Shown here in pieces: positions 50,201 to 56,729 of a DNA stretch of 64,000 nt. The notes under the pieces are model-generated. The model was not told the origin of the DNA and made no database searches. It saw nothing but the letters and a program-made list of their open reading frames with translations. The stretch comes from Agrypnia vestita (Eukaryota > Arthropoda > Insecta > Trichoptera > Phryganeidae), in the NCBI GenBank assembly GCA_016648135.1, contig JADDOH010005152.1, positions 1-64,000 of the forward strand. Reading direction: 5' to 3'. The stretch's first letter is position 1. The number at the start of each line of letters is the position of its first letter. The translations under genes were made by a program, and so were the position numbers.

Positions 50201-53200
50201 ACCAAAAATAGACAACTCTACGTAAGTAATTTTTAAAATTGTATTTGTATTAATTATTTATGCATAAAACTTTAAACGCGTTTTTCTCAAAATAACGTTT
50301 TCAAAAACGGTGTCCACGATATCTTAAAAACTACTCGACAGATTTAAATGAAATTTAAACATCACATTTTAGGCATCAAAAACTTGTGCTTAATCAAAGG
50401 ATTTTTTTTTTGACTTAAACTTTTTTTTTTATAAATAATAAATGAGTGATTTTTTCCCTCAAAATTCATAATTAATCTTCCAAAGACCGCCATTTTGCTA
50501 AATTTGAAAAAAAATAAAAAAGCTTTGATTAAGCACAAGATAAACTATTGAACTACTAATTTCTTTTTGTTTCATTAAATTTAGATAAACCACTAAGAAG
50601 AATACTGATGGACACCGCGAGGCACTACTTGCAAAACAGGGGTCAAGAATCGAGATTCTATCGTGGTCCAGTATTAATAGTTTTATTTGAAATTTTCGGT
50701 ATAGTTACTCAAAATATATTGTAAAACGTTGGTATTATGTATTGAATCAAAACATTAAAAAACCGTTCAAAAAAAAAATTTGAAAATGTCTATTTTTTTG
50801 CGCCTCTGACTACACGTAACCCCTTAATTAATTTGCTGCAAATGCATATTTTGGCATTTTTTTACAAAAATGTGGGTTTTTATTATTCATTTATATCAGA
50901 ATGTATATCTAGACTACAATTTTTTTAGAGCAATAACTTAGATAGAACCTTTGTTCTTGTATAAAAGGAATAAACTGAACATTATTTTCAATAATTAAAA
51001 AAATATACGCATTAATTTTAGTGTTCTAAGGAAAACAAAGTTTTAATGCATACTTATATGTCCGCAAAATATGTTTTTTTATACTATAAAGATTACTTCA
51101 TTATCTAGAATCCGTACTTAGATAATTAAAAAATGTTCAATATTAATAAAGTTATAATGTTTTGAATTTGCAAGTTTTTGCTTTTTTTGTTGATTTTAAA
51201 ACGCTTTTTATTTATATAAAGAGATGATTTTAAACAATATATTCTATTTATTCCCGTATTTTGAGGCTTTACTCACTAATTAAAAGTTAGTTTTTTTTAA
51301 ATAATAACACCTTAATTATTATTTAAAAATAAAAATTACAAAGTATGAAATGTGCCAATAAATGACGTCGTTATAACAGAATGCCGTTGGCTGCTTTTAT
51401 ATAAGAACAAAGGTTTTATCTAAGTTATTGCCTTAAAATATTGCAGTCTAGTAGGATACATTCTGATATAAATGAATAATAAAAAAACACATTTTCGTAA
51501 AAAAAATACATTGAAATATGCAATAGCAGTGAATGTCCAGCCTTAAAGCCTCTGGGGCCAGGCCGTACCCCTGCGCCCCAGCGTGACTGTCCCCAGGGGC
51601 CAGGGCGCACCGGTGCGTCCAGAACGTAATTAATTATTTCTCGACGGCCGCGTATCGAATTTGGAAAATGTTACTTTTTCCCAGTAGAGAAATCCCGTGG
51701 TTACCTGTCATTCCATTTTCAACTCAAAAACATCACGGATTATATTTTAAATCAACAATCAAAACAGAAGTTTTTCTGCCGTCAAAATCGTATAGAATTG
51801 TTATAGATGGCGCCCCGATCGCGTGTTGTGCAATCGAAATTCAAATATTCCGTCGTCAAGGTCACGGTCAAGGGAAATACGATTTATTTTTTTCGATTTT
51901 TGATTTATTTGTACACGTATACACAAATATATACGATATGTTGCGATATTTGTCAGTTTTTGTTGGTTTATGATTCAAATGAATACTAATAGTGATTTAT
52001 TAACAAAAATACATGCAATTTTGTTGCGTTTATTTGAAATATGTGTGTGTGTGAAAGTGTATCATATTTATGTGATATGAGTGCGATGTCCCGTCGTGTG
52101 CCGTGCCGTGCAACAAAATATACCATACAGAAGAAGATTATTATTATTAATAGTAGCGTTGTCTCTAATAAACAAATAAAAAATTATTATTATTTTTCGG
52201 AAAATGTTGCGCTGGCAACATTATCGACACTTACGATAAAATAATATGAATGTGTGTTTTTTTTAATATACGCATGTTTTCATGGTTTTTTCGTAAAAAT
52301 AAAAATCGCAAAAAAAACAGAAAACCTCTGGCATTGACCTATATTTTGAGTGAAATTTTTAGGGTCCTCAACAAGTTAAATACAATCCTTAAACATTTTT
52401 TTGAAAGTTTTATTAATGTTGTACCTACTTATGAGCTCATTTTATTTAGTATAAGCATAGAACATTTTATGATTCCAAATTTTATTGGATTAAAACCTTG
52501 TCCATTTTTATAAAGTTATTACCCATGTCAGACATCTCTTCTTTATCTCTGATTCTACAACATTAGTTCGCTACTCTTCTGTCTCTGAACTATTTTAGAA
52601 TTTTATTCACTCCTTGACTTATATCAGAACTCTCGACAATCTGATTTGTGTGATTGTCGAGAGTTCTAGTGCGCTAAAAAATAATTATATGTCCATCATT
52701 TAAAATACATATCAGAAAAATATATATGCAATCCTAGAGGAAAGGCTAAATTCTTTCGTTAGTCAGGTAGGGCAATATGTAATAACATCTAGATATTGGT
52801 ATACAAAAATAATAGATTTATTTTTATTGTATTTTTATTCACAATATGAGATTTAGCATATGTGTATCTACTTTTGAAGTAATTTCGGGTAGTTGGTAAA
52901 TGATCTTTTTTTTTAATAAATGGCTGTATTTTTAGGTTAACATATTCCTAAAGATATTAAAGTGACCTACATAGCACTGTAAACAAAAAATATCATAATC
53001 AAAACAAAGTTTAAACTTTAATAATGCTTTTCTTTTACTAACAACACTCTTTCCCGCACAAAACAAATTTTAAACAGAACAACTTATCCATCTGGACTAG
53101 ATTAATGTGTACATATACTTATATTTCAGATGAATTCCAGCGTGCTGTGAAGATCTGTACAGGAATAAGTCAATCTCATCATTTGGTCAGCACCGTATTT

Positions 53201-56129
53201 GCAATCTTCGACGAGGATGGAGATGGCTTGCTCAGCTACAAGGAGTTTATAGCCATCATGAAGGATCGTCTGCACAGAGGATTTAAGGTACATTTTATTG
53301 AGAACATTACAAATAATACTATTATCTCTCACTCCACGTTCCCACTGACCATGAATTTTTTTAATATTAAATATTCATATCAATCTTGATACTTTCTGAC
53401 CGACTATGATTATGTTCTAGTGATCAGATAAAATATACATAAGAACAGTTATCCTATTCTAAAATATCATATTCTTATATACGTCTTCTAATAGTCTTAT
53501 TATTAATTTATCAAGGTGATTAAACATTAAACATTAAAGTAAACATTCAATAAATGAATAAATTAGCTTAAAAATTATTAAGGTGGCACATTCACTGCAA
53601 ATGCATATTTCAGTGTTTTTTAACGAAAACATTTTTTTTTTATTATTCATTAATATCAGAATGTGTATGCTTAACTGCAATTTTTTTAAGGCGATATCTT
53701 AAATGGAACCTTTATTTTTATATAAAAGTAATAAACTGAACATTATTTACAATAATTGACAGGCCGCGGCTAAAAAAAACATTTTTAGTGTCTTAGGCAA
53801 GATTAACTTTTACTGAACATTTATATGTATGCAGAATATGTTTTCTTACGAGTTTAAAGCTAGCATTATAATGAATAAATCATACTAAAATAATTAAGAA
53901 ATGTTAAATATTAACAAAGTAATCAATCTTTAAATTTGCAAGAAATTTTTATATTTTTTGGTGGTTTTAAAACGCTTTTTATTCATATAAGGAGATGATT
54001 TTAAACAATGTATTGTATTTACTCCTACTCTTAGAGACTTCATGAACTATTTAAAAGTTAGTTTTTTTAATTAAAAACACATTAATTAATATTTTTAATG
54101 GGCCAGGGGCCACGTCGGATATATCCGACGGAGCGCGACTGGGCCCAGGGTGCTACGTCGGATATATCCGACGGGCACAAAATGAATTATTTCTCGACAG
54201 CCATGTATCGAATTTGAAAAATGTGATTTTTTCCCAGTAGTTCCTGTAACCTGTCGTTCCATTTTCAACTCAAAAACATCACCGATTATATTTTGAATCA
54301 ACAATCAAAACAAAAGTTTTTCTGCCATACAGAAGAAGATTATTAGGTTGGCATCAAATAAAAATAGTAGTGTTGTCTCTAATAAACAAATAAAAATAAA
54401 TTATTGTTTTTCATATAATGTTGCGCTGGCAACATTATCGGAATTGAAAAGAATAATTTTTTTTTTTTACTTAAACGATAAAAAAATCATTGCATTACGA
54501 CAATTACGATAAAATAATATGAATGTGTGTGTGTTTTTTTTTAATATACGCATGTTTTCATGGTTTTTTCGTAAAAAGAAAAATCACAAAAAATTCATAA
54601 AATCTCTGGCCTTTAGATGATTTATTGACGTGTATTGATGACCGATTATTCCTTTTCACTTATTTCTCTGTGAAACGTTGTTAGAAGTATTATTATATTA
54701 TACTATCGAAAGCAATTGATTGATCGCTTAAACTAGTTTTATATGAATTTTTTTTGGCCATAACTACTTTAAACCAGCGTCAGTTCCTCCGTCACTATCC
54801 GATTTACTGACCTTGAAAGCCTCGCGGAATACGTGGAGATGTATCATACGATTAGTAAGTCAAATCAAAGATCATTGTACAACATAATTTTAATGGAAGA
54901 GAAATGGTCGTTAAATATTTTTTTAATACAATAAGTAGTATTGTAGTAGTTTTTTAAATTCTAGATAAAAATAAATAGAATTCAGTTAAAATTACAAGTA
55001 TTTTGACATTTTAGCTGGAAGTCAAAATAATACCTGAATGTGCTTACGTGACAAAATTTTTAAATTAAAAAACAGTGATGTAAGAAAAATCGTGTGGTTC
55101 TCTCTTTTCCTCGCAGCCTTTCGGTCTTGGAACGAATATGTAAATAGTTAGTGCAATGTTTATCTGATATTAGGTTTTTTAAGTCCCGTTCTCGTCTTGA
55201 AAAATCACGATCCAATGACACCAAACATAGACATTTGGAAAATGGATGTCTTGCCTTAATAGTGTGTGCAATTACTTCAGATATACAATATATGTACTAA
55301 TTTGTACCGTAAGATTTTTTTACTTCATAATATTTTCAACAAATTACATCTTAAATCATAACACAATATATTGTACGATTCATAGTTAAATTCCAAAGTA
55401 CTTGACGAAATGAATTTCACATTTAAGTTACTTTTTGTTTATACAGTATATTAATAATGAAAATTAGAATTAAAACTGTTTCGAAATTCTAATTTTGTGT
55501 TTGAATCATTGAATCTTAATCATATATCACCAGGGGCGTGCAGTGAGAACTAGAAGCATGTCTTTTATTTTATTTATTTCGTATGAATTTATACATATAA
55601 ATGACGGTAGTTGCTTCACTAGACAAGGTCTGTTCTGAAGCAACTACCTTACAGTTTTTTTTTATTTTAAGTTTAAACATTAGAAAAGACTACCTACATA
55701 TTAGTAATAAAATTTAAATATTGCACATAAGAAATAAAACACAAACACAAGAACTAACACACTACATATTGAAACCTATATTTGGAAAAAAAATCTAAAT
55801 TAAATGTTTATCTGGCAGAATATTATGAAATATCTAAATCTGAATAATATGTTAGTTATTATTATTGTAATATTACGAGATATAGCTCTTATTTGGGTTT
55901 CTTTTCAAAATATACACTTGGGAAAAAGTCATGATTTTTGTTTTCATTGCACGCCCCTGTATATTACATATTGTATTGATTTGATGATGTGTATTACAAT
56001 TTCTATTTCAATTACAATTTTTATTTATTCCTGATATGTATATTACAAACTTTTTATTCAATGCATATACATATTATGAAGTTATATATAAAAATATATA
56101 TATATACACACATACATATACATATATAT

Positions 56130-56172
<43 letters not shown>

Positions 56173-56656
56173 AATAATAATATTTATTATTAAACAATTA
56201 AAAATGACCTGTACAATCTGGTCAAAGGTTTAAGAGAATCCTACTTCGGAAAACCCCCTCAGACACATGGAATATATCAATATCCAAAATGATTTTGTTC
56301 AGCATAGCTGTGGCTCTTCCAACAGGCATAACCATTGGCAGGTTGGTCCTGTATATTGGAATGTGAAACAATCTATGCTGACAATGTCTAATGTAATTTT
56401 TAGGAACATACAAACCAATGCTCTGCATAATTTCAGGATTATCGATCATACCGCGTAACAATCGACAAAAATGTGTAATCAAATTTACTGTAATTACATT
56501 TACATACATTTATATTACATATAATATTTCATTCAGGTTTGAGAATTTTTCATAATACCCACACATATTTTTTTATTATTTCAGTCTTATGCAAAGAATG
56601 AAGGTTGGGAAGCCTTCAAGAGCTGTGTGAAACAAGAAATGAAGACCGTCGGCTAA
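26093..56656 (+). CDS. MICU3: MICU3-like mitochondrial calcium uptake protein, 8 exons, 5' partial
   Basis: Spliced gene whose visible exons join in frame to 378 codons plus stop: 26093-26234, 37169-37279, 39809-39856, 42003-42085, 48684-48978, 49111-49338, 53130-53287, 56585-56656. All junctions are GT/AG and phases agree. MICU proteins sit in the mitochondrial intermembrane space, dimerise and gate the calcium uniporter; MICU3 is the enhancer-type paralogue (family knowledge). Visible marks: FASVEYDGQLYMTP near the start, EF-hand loop DTDGNQRVDKNE (residues 114-125), HFFGKKG, FMENLQTEVLELEF, second EF-hand loop DEDGDGLLSYKE (330-341), KDRLHRGF, and a C-terminal FKSCVKQEM whose Cys369 matches the conserved dimer cysteine. 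Both loops keep all calcium ligands. The short C-terminus and these motifs fit MICU3 better than MICU2. The targeting peptide is missing because the first exon was not found. Introns 1 and 4 are long and repeat-rich. Confidence 0.88.
26753..27006 (+). repeat. Fold-back MITE family, half copy 4 in intron 1
   Basis: Full left arm ('atacagggtgtctcgtagg', 'cctgccttgataatgagctg') joined directly to the last 40 bp of the right arm ('tactagctatgacacactgta'). Deletion of one arm explains the loss of the palindrome. Confidence 0.7.
27700..28560 (+). mobile_element. LINE reverse transcriptase relic, split by a solo LTR
   Basis: Left part encodes DEYVHLGSV; after the LTR it resumes MFGRRGKAEKDIERRM, TAGNKVNGAVNAIIF, MSTEARLVVHNGILVPTLMHG and, after frameshifts, FGYVERMNEERM and GRPRKSWHDQINHILEGGSV, ending ISAYPHGETA. 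Block order matches the C-terminal half of RTE-like LINEs. The minus-strand 165-codon frame over it is a shadow. Confidence 0.8.
27775..28000 (+). mobile_element. Solo LTR (226 bp) inserted in the LINE
   Basis: Starts TG and ends CA (TGTTTTAAGAC to TACATCACA). Contains TATAAA at 27824-27829 and AATAAA at 27963-27968, as expected of a U3-R-U5 unit. Flanks are GTAG and GTAA, a 4-bp target duplication with one change, as in Gypsy-type elements. Removing it rejoins the LINE frame. No internal retroviral genes remain. Confidence 0.7.
28561..29780. other. Intron sequence, unclear coding relic on minus strand
   Basis: A 109-codon minus-strand frame (28815-29144) includes YLHRFKKNKINGAGRTK and is a little GC-richer than flanks. 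It may be a decayed transposase piece; family not recognised. The rest is AT-rich intron. Confidence 0.3.
29800..29960 (+). mobile_element. mariner-like transposase relic
   Basis: One plus frame reads MPHQSPDIPSCGFFLFPKMK. The SPD-x3-C-x-FFLFPK.K block is the third catalytic Asp region of mariner transposases, here with Gly in place of the Asp. Only this piece survives. Confidence 0.65.
29961..31074. other. Intron sequence, nothing firmly recognised
   Basis: Short frames at 30527-30763 and 30813-31007 lack motifs. No repeat copies recognised. Confidence 0.4.
31075..31260. promoter_or_regulatory. Candidate conserved non-coding segment in intron 1
   Basis: Moderately GC-rich, CpG-containing block ('gcccgaatcgctcgctac', 'ttgccgcgctcgtttacg') next to the 141-bp array. 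Style resembles the other islands. Inferred only. Confidence 0.25.
31261..31770 (+). repeat. 141-bp tandem array, about 3.6 units
   Basis: 'cccagagagtctgactcc' starts units at 31261, 31402, 31543 and 31684, exactly 141 bp apart. Units are almost identical; the last has a 2-bp insertion (gtggactgaac). Each unit ends with 'actagctgtaacccgtcaa', the start of the dispersed CCCGTCAAAAATGACGG element, and the array runs straight into a full copy of that element. Confidence 0.95.
31770..31925 (+). repeat. Dispersed repeat CCCGTCAAAAATGACGG, copy 2
   Basis: Matches 17685-17845 through 'atagccgacacccatgaaa' to 'cccctgccggcagttaaa'. Here the start reads GCGTCAAAAATGACGC. Confidence 0.7.
32824..32965 (-). 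mobile_element. tRNA-derived SINE, truncated copy 4
   Basis: Tail and body present ('tagagatgcgcacacgg', 'gtttgtgctatgaaaaatag'); the A-box end of the head is missing. Confidence 0.7.
33001..33205 (-). mobile_element. LINE 3' end, same family as 27700-28560
   Basis: The minus strand encodes ILQVLEDGPVKSLNNRRACT and then VNVAEAKVVCQDKIIWRPIL plus STYPCGETA. The '..SPNNKARVVC...SAYPHGETA' end of the 27.7-kb LINE aligns with it. Confidence 0.7.
33446..33755 (+). repeat. 155-bp tandem duplication
   Basis: Two adjacent units (33446-33600, 33601-33755) differ at only about three positions. The unit includes 'tagtgacgtagtccctcg' and 'cgcgcatctcggccatcaa'. Confidence 0.95.
33740..34115. promoter_or_regulatory. 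GC-rich island in intron 1
   Basis: High-GC block with 'gtgcgcgccccgccaaac', 'gacggcggagcgccgagc' and 'tcgcccgcggggagctta'. Overlapping plus frames (33899-34123, 33910-34110) carry no motif. Could be an enhancer, an alternative promoter with first exon, or the edge of an old element. Confidence 0.3.
34441..34496. repeat. Inverted repeat, 19-bp perfect arms
   Basis: Arms at 34441-34459 and 34478-34496 are exact reverse complements around an 18-base spacer. AT-rich. Confidence 0.8.
34675..34870 (+). repeat. Dispersed insect repeat end, second copy
   Basis: Starts 'ctatactaatatataaag' and holds 'aggtaatctccgaaactact', then 'tcagggtggac'. Same family as 280-525 in the opposite orientation. Confidence 0.55.
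34871..35625. other. Intron sequence, nothing recognised
   Basis: No coding or repeat signal beyond weakly GC-rich stretches near 34980-35060. Confidence 0.4.
35626..36180. repeat. Dispersed repeat R35, copy 1
   Basis: Begins 'aaaagtaacccatcaaaacc' and includes 'gacggagtaattcaaattta' and 'aatccgaaattatactata'. The second copy is at 38425-38850 and a short reversed piece lies at about 61390-61450. Copy 1 has about 100 bp that copy 2 lacks. Confidence 0.75.
36158..36203. repeat. Perfect 21-bp inverted repeat at the end of R35 copy 1
   Basis: Arms 36158-36178 and 36183-36203 are exact reverse complements with a 4-base spacer. Copy 2 of the repeat has only one arm sequence here, so the inverted duplication arose in this copy. 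Confidence 0.85.
36253..36640 (+). repeat. Dispersed repeat start plus duplicated 'ccatctggta' segment
   Basis: 'atagcccgtcaaaaatgacg' matches the starts at 17685 and 31775. Further on 'caccatctggtatggttagt' and 'gccatctggtagcgttaaag' form a diverged duplication. Class unknown. Confidence 0.5.
36917..37046 (-). mobile_element. tRNA-derived SINE, decayed copy 5
   Basis: Recognisable tail ('cagatgcgtacaac') and body ('acacgtgtgctttataaata'), but head and B-box are eroded. It ends about 120 bp before MICU3 exon B. Confidence 0.5.
37169..37279 (+). CDS. MICU3: MICU3-like exon B
   Basis: Acceptor TTTTCCAG ends at 37168; donor is GTGGGT at 37280. Enters in phase 1, completing the Pro codon begun at 26234, and leaves one base. 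Encodes RLKRKSLTLKEIEKL then a segment ending SSQMFRNLRDK. This matches the MICU3 stretch before the first EF-hand domain, which ends in a 'SSKLFRNLKEKG'-like sequence in relatives. Confidence 0.87.
38425..38850. repeat. Dispersed repeat R35, copy 2
   Basis: Begins 'aaaagtaacccataaaaacc' and ends 'gatatatcttcttgatcg'. Followed at 38865-38955 by a GC-richer block with reverse-complement pieces 'gtctgcttgc' and 'gcaagcagac'. Confidence 0.75.
39327..39352. repeat. (ATT)n microsatellite
   Basis: Uninterrupted run of about eight ATT units in intron 2. Confidence 0.9.
39809..39856 (+). CDS. MICU3: MICU3-like exon C (48 bp)
   Basis: Small exon with acceptor TTGCAG ending at 39808 and donor GTGAGT at 39857. 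Completes the Gly codon and reads GIISYTEYLFLLSILT plus one base of Lys. The SYTEYLFLL motif is shared by MICU2 and MICU3. A fold-back repeat lies only about 90 bp downstream. Confidence 0.87.
39944..40476. mobile_element. Fold-back MITE family, full palindromic copy 5
   Basis: Left arm 'atacaaggtgtcttattgcc' and 'tcctgccttgattttaag'; right arm 'actcattatcaaggcaggaa' and 'ctatgaaatatcctttata'. Arms of about 240 bp with an AT-rich centre near 40200. Lies in intron 3, about 90 bp after exon C. Confidence 0.78.
41182..41361 (-). mobile_element. tRNA-derived SINE, copy 6
   Basis: Head AGCTTGTTGGTGTAGTGGTT on the minus strand, B-box GGTTCGACCC, body 'atagcgcaagcttttaactt', tail 'catctatatttaaaaaaa'. 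Intron 3. Confidence 0.8.
42003..42085 (+). CDS. MICU3: MICU3-like exon D: first EF-hand
   Basis: Acceptor TATTTCAG ends at 42002; donor is GTAAGT at 42086. Encodes KPQSGFRIAFNMF followed by the loop DTDGNQRVDKNE and FLV, ending in phase 0. The loop has Asp1, Asp3, Asn5, Asp9 and Glu12, a complete calcium site. The exon ends two residues after the loop's EF, so the next exon choice directly alters the exit of this EF-hand. Confidence 0.9.
42289..43050. mobile_element. PIF/Harbinger-like element with 16-bp TIRs
   Basis: Ends are AGCCATGTATTCACTA (42289-42304) and its exact reverse complement (43035-43050), extended by GGGACAAAT on both sides with one mismatch. Flanked by TAA on both sides, the 3-bp target typical of PIF/Harbinger. 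Interior is GC-rich with many CpG. A short frame with VPELIELYRSKIALNVRP resembles the start of a MADF domain, the accessory protein of this superfamily; the match is short. No DDE transposase remains. Confidence 0.6.
43310..43664. mobile_element. hAT-like non-autonomous element
   Basis: Left end CAGAGGTTCCCGAACTTTCT and right end, read on the minus strand, CGGTGGTTCTCGAAGTGTTC form imperfect TIRs of the hAT type. The flanking 8-mers match only partly. Confidence 0.5.
44195..44290. mobile_element. Possible tRNA-like SINE fragment
   Basis: 'gcggtccagtggacatggta' followed by 'aaggttcatttcccggaga' has A-box/B-box-like spacing. Weak. Confidence 0.25.
44479..45181 (+). mobile_element. piggyBac-like element relic, TTAA-flanked
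   Basis: Left end TTAA followed by CCCTTTCCGCTCC (44479-44495); right end, minus strand, TTAA then ACCCTTGCCACTCC (ends 45181). One interior frame reads MGGFDVANQYTSL, the '.MGGVD.AN' block that piggyBac transposases carry near the C-terminus. Other transposase pieces are frameshifted. An inverted repeat begins near its right end. Confidence 0.65.
44968..45478. repeat. Inverted repeat of about 130-bp arms, right arm split by a SINE
   Basis: The left arm (44968-45099) contains 'cactggtcaaattactgaaa', 'acttgatttgatgttggg', 'ctccactccaagg'. The right arm carries their reverse complements in order at 45151-45228 and, after SINE copy 7, at 45409-45478. Confidence 0.8.
45228..45406 (-). mobile_element. 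tRNA-derived SINE, copy 7, nested in the inverted repeat
   Basis: Head AGCCTGTTGGTGTGATGGTC on the minus strand, B-box GGTTTGAGCC, body 'atagcacaagcgttttg', tail 'cgcatctctatttaaaaaa'. Its A-tail merges with the A-run of the invaded arm. Confidence 0.82.
47010..47150. mobile_element. 141-bp MITE with 18-bp perfect TIRs and TAA target
   Basis: GGCCCGAATTCAGAGTCA at the left (47010-47027) is the exact reverse complement of the right end (47133-47150). TAA flanks both sides. PIF/Harbinger-type. Confidence 0.8.
47689..47778 (+). CDS. Candidate 90-bp in-frame cassette exon of the MICU3-like gene
   Basis: Open 30-codon segment flanked by acceptor TTTACCAG (ends 47688) and a strong donor GTAAGT (47779). 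It is phase 0 on both sides, so it can sit between exon D (ends phase 0) and exon E (starts phase 0) without shifting frame. It starts LLKLVCTSAQ and ends PPPEPPKPKSF, a basic then proline-rich linker. Skipping it gives EFLV-MEKIF, which lines up with MICU3 relatives (EFLV-LQEIF type), so the skipped form is probably the main one. The alternative is a chance open stretch, but GC content, splice sites and phase all point to an exon. Confidence 0.6.
48257..48301 (+). CDS. Possible alternative terminal exon, 14 codons plus stop
   Basis: Acceptor TCATTTTCAG ends at 48256 and is followed in phase 0 by VRIKNFAHIPHYIT and TAA. It lies 478 bp after the cassette exon and before exon E. Splicing cassette to this exon would end the protein soon after EF-hand 1. 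No canonical AATAAA is evident just downstream, which weakens the case. This may be only a chance acceptor. Confidence 0.3.
   Translation, partial: VRIKNFAHIPHYIT
48684..48978 (+). CDS. MICU3: MICU3-like exon E
   Basis: Acceptor TATTTTAG ends at 48683; donor is the GT at 48979. Starts in phase 0 with MEKIFSYAWKGKRG, then an acidic/lysine-rich variable linker, then DTLLTVHFFGKKG and FMENLQTEVLELEFHEFSK, ending with one base of Gly. The internal Met at the exon start is not an initiator. The linker is the fast-evolving part of the family; HFFGKKG and NLQTEVLELEF are conserved. Confidence 0.9.
49111..49338 (+). CDS. MICU3: MICU3-like exon F
   Basis: Acceptor TTTTTTACAG ends at 49110; donor GTAAAC at 49339. 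The preceding intron is only 132 bp. Encodes GHDTISEVDFAKILLRYTYL, then a segment with DEKGITFDEFKVFCQFLNN and LEDFTIAMRMYTLADRPISK. This is the middle helical lobe with a degenerate, non-binding EF-hand-like part typical of the family. Confidence 0.9.
49338..49570. other. Start of intron 6, AT-rich
   Basis: No feature between exon F and the TTAA element. Confidence 0.5.
49569..50829. mobile_element. 1.25-kb TTAA-flanked DNA element with 21-bp TIRs
   Basis: The left end (49572-49592) and right end (50806-50826) are inverted copies with one mismatch, centred on AAGGGGTTACGTG. The outer bases give TTAA at both ends, as for piggyBac-type insertion. Interior frames: LNYEPYAHRYAEKLDIERIK followed by IADQRANQVTREGKMRS (charged helix, like a transposase C-terminus), and after an acceptor-like 'attaaatttag' KPLRRILMDTARHYLQNRG. 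Both are short and broken by non-coding sequence. An internal inverted repeat pairs 50385-50405 with 50516-50536. Confidence 0.65.
50833..52336. mobile_element. Large repeat R51, copy 1, with fold-back first half
   Basis: Segments 50833-50980 and 51388-51528 are inverted copies ('cagaatgtatatctagact' against 'agtctagtaggatacattctg'). A GC-rich block at 51540-51620 follows ('gggccaggccgtacccctg'), then 'tttctcgacggccgcg' and a hairpin 'aatgttgcgctggcaacatt'. Shared order with copy 2 at 53580-54616. Confidence 0.7.
52626..52667. repeat. Perfect 16-bp stem hairpin in intron 6
   Basis: AGAACTCTCGACAATC (52626-52641) and its exact reverse complement (52652-52667) around a 10-base loop. Confidence 0.85.
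53130..53287 (+). CDS. MICU3: MICU3-like exon G: second EF-hand
   Basis: Acceptor ATTTCAG ends at 53129; donor is GTACAT at 53288. Encodes DEFQRAVKICTG, HHLVSTVFAIF, the loop DEDGDGLLSYKE and FIAIMKDRLHRGFK, ending in phase 0. The loop carries Asp1, Asp3, Asp5, Ser9 and Glu12, a complete calcium site. Confidence 0.9.
53580..54616. mobile_element. Large repeat R51, copy 2
   Basis: Matches copy 1 in order: 'ctgcaaatgcatatt', 'attattcattaatatcagaa', the GC-rich block (54100-54180), 'ttatttctcgacagcc', 'tacagaagaagattatta', 'aatgttgcgctggcaacatt', 'atacgcatgttttcatgg'. It lacks about 340 bp present in copy 1 and one fold-back arm. Its GC block holds two identical 18-bp palindromes. Confidence 0.7.
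54617..55522. other. Last intron, AT-rich, nothing recognised
   Basis: No coding or repeat signal. Confidence 0.45.
55531..55959. mobile_element. hAT-type MITE with 8-bp target duplication
   Basis: Ends CAGGGGCGTGCAGTGA and, on the other strand, CAGGGGCGTGCAATGA. Flanking octamers TATATCAC (55523-55530) and TATATTAC (55960-55967) match at 7 of 8. An internal perfect stem pairs 'ggtagttgcttca' with 'tgaagcaactacc'. Confidence 0.8.
56086..56170. repeat. Compound (TA)n/(CA)n microsatellite
   Basis: Runs of TA, ACATAC and ACACAC over about 85 bp in the last intron. Confidence 0.9.
56230..56510 (-). mobile_element. Non-LTR retrotransposon fragment just before the last MICU3 exon
   Basis: A minus-strand 95-codon frame contains LLRGMIDNPEIMQSIGLYVP, NYIRHCQHRLFHIP and ATAMLNKIILDIDIFH. 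The IDDPEIM.SIGLYVP..Y.R block recurs in insect LINE-associated proteins and in the 1419-1505 fragment. It ends about 75 bp before the final exon. Confidence 0.55.
56585..56656 (+). CDS. MICU3: MICU3-like last exon with stop codon
   Basis: Acceptor TTATTTCAG ends at 56584. Encodes SYAKNEGWEAFKSCVKQEM then KTVG and TAA at 56654-56656. The cysteine in FKSCVKQE is the conserved residue through which MICU proteins form disulphide-linked dimers. There is no long C-terminal tail, unlike MICU2. Confidence 0.88.
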   Translation, partial: SYAKNEGWEAFKSCVKQEMKTVG

Positions 56657-56717
56657 AATATGAATATTTTTCTATATGTTTTCAATCTGTATTAACACAC
56701 CTTTTTTGCTGTCATAT

Positions 56718-56723
56718 AATAAA
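56718..56723 (+). terminator. Polyadenylation signal of the MICU3-like gene
   Basis: AATAAA lies 62 bp after the stop codon. A second AATAAA at about 57639 (TGAATAAAGCTG) could serve a long 3' UTR isoform. Confidence 0.6.
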
Positions 56724-56729
56724 TTCAGT

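Noticed and set aside
51425..51610. Gly/Pro/Arg-rich minus-strand peptide frame
   Set aside because: Product of the GC-rich block of repeat R51; no start context or conservation in copy 2.
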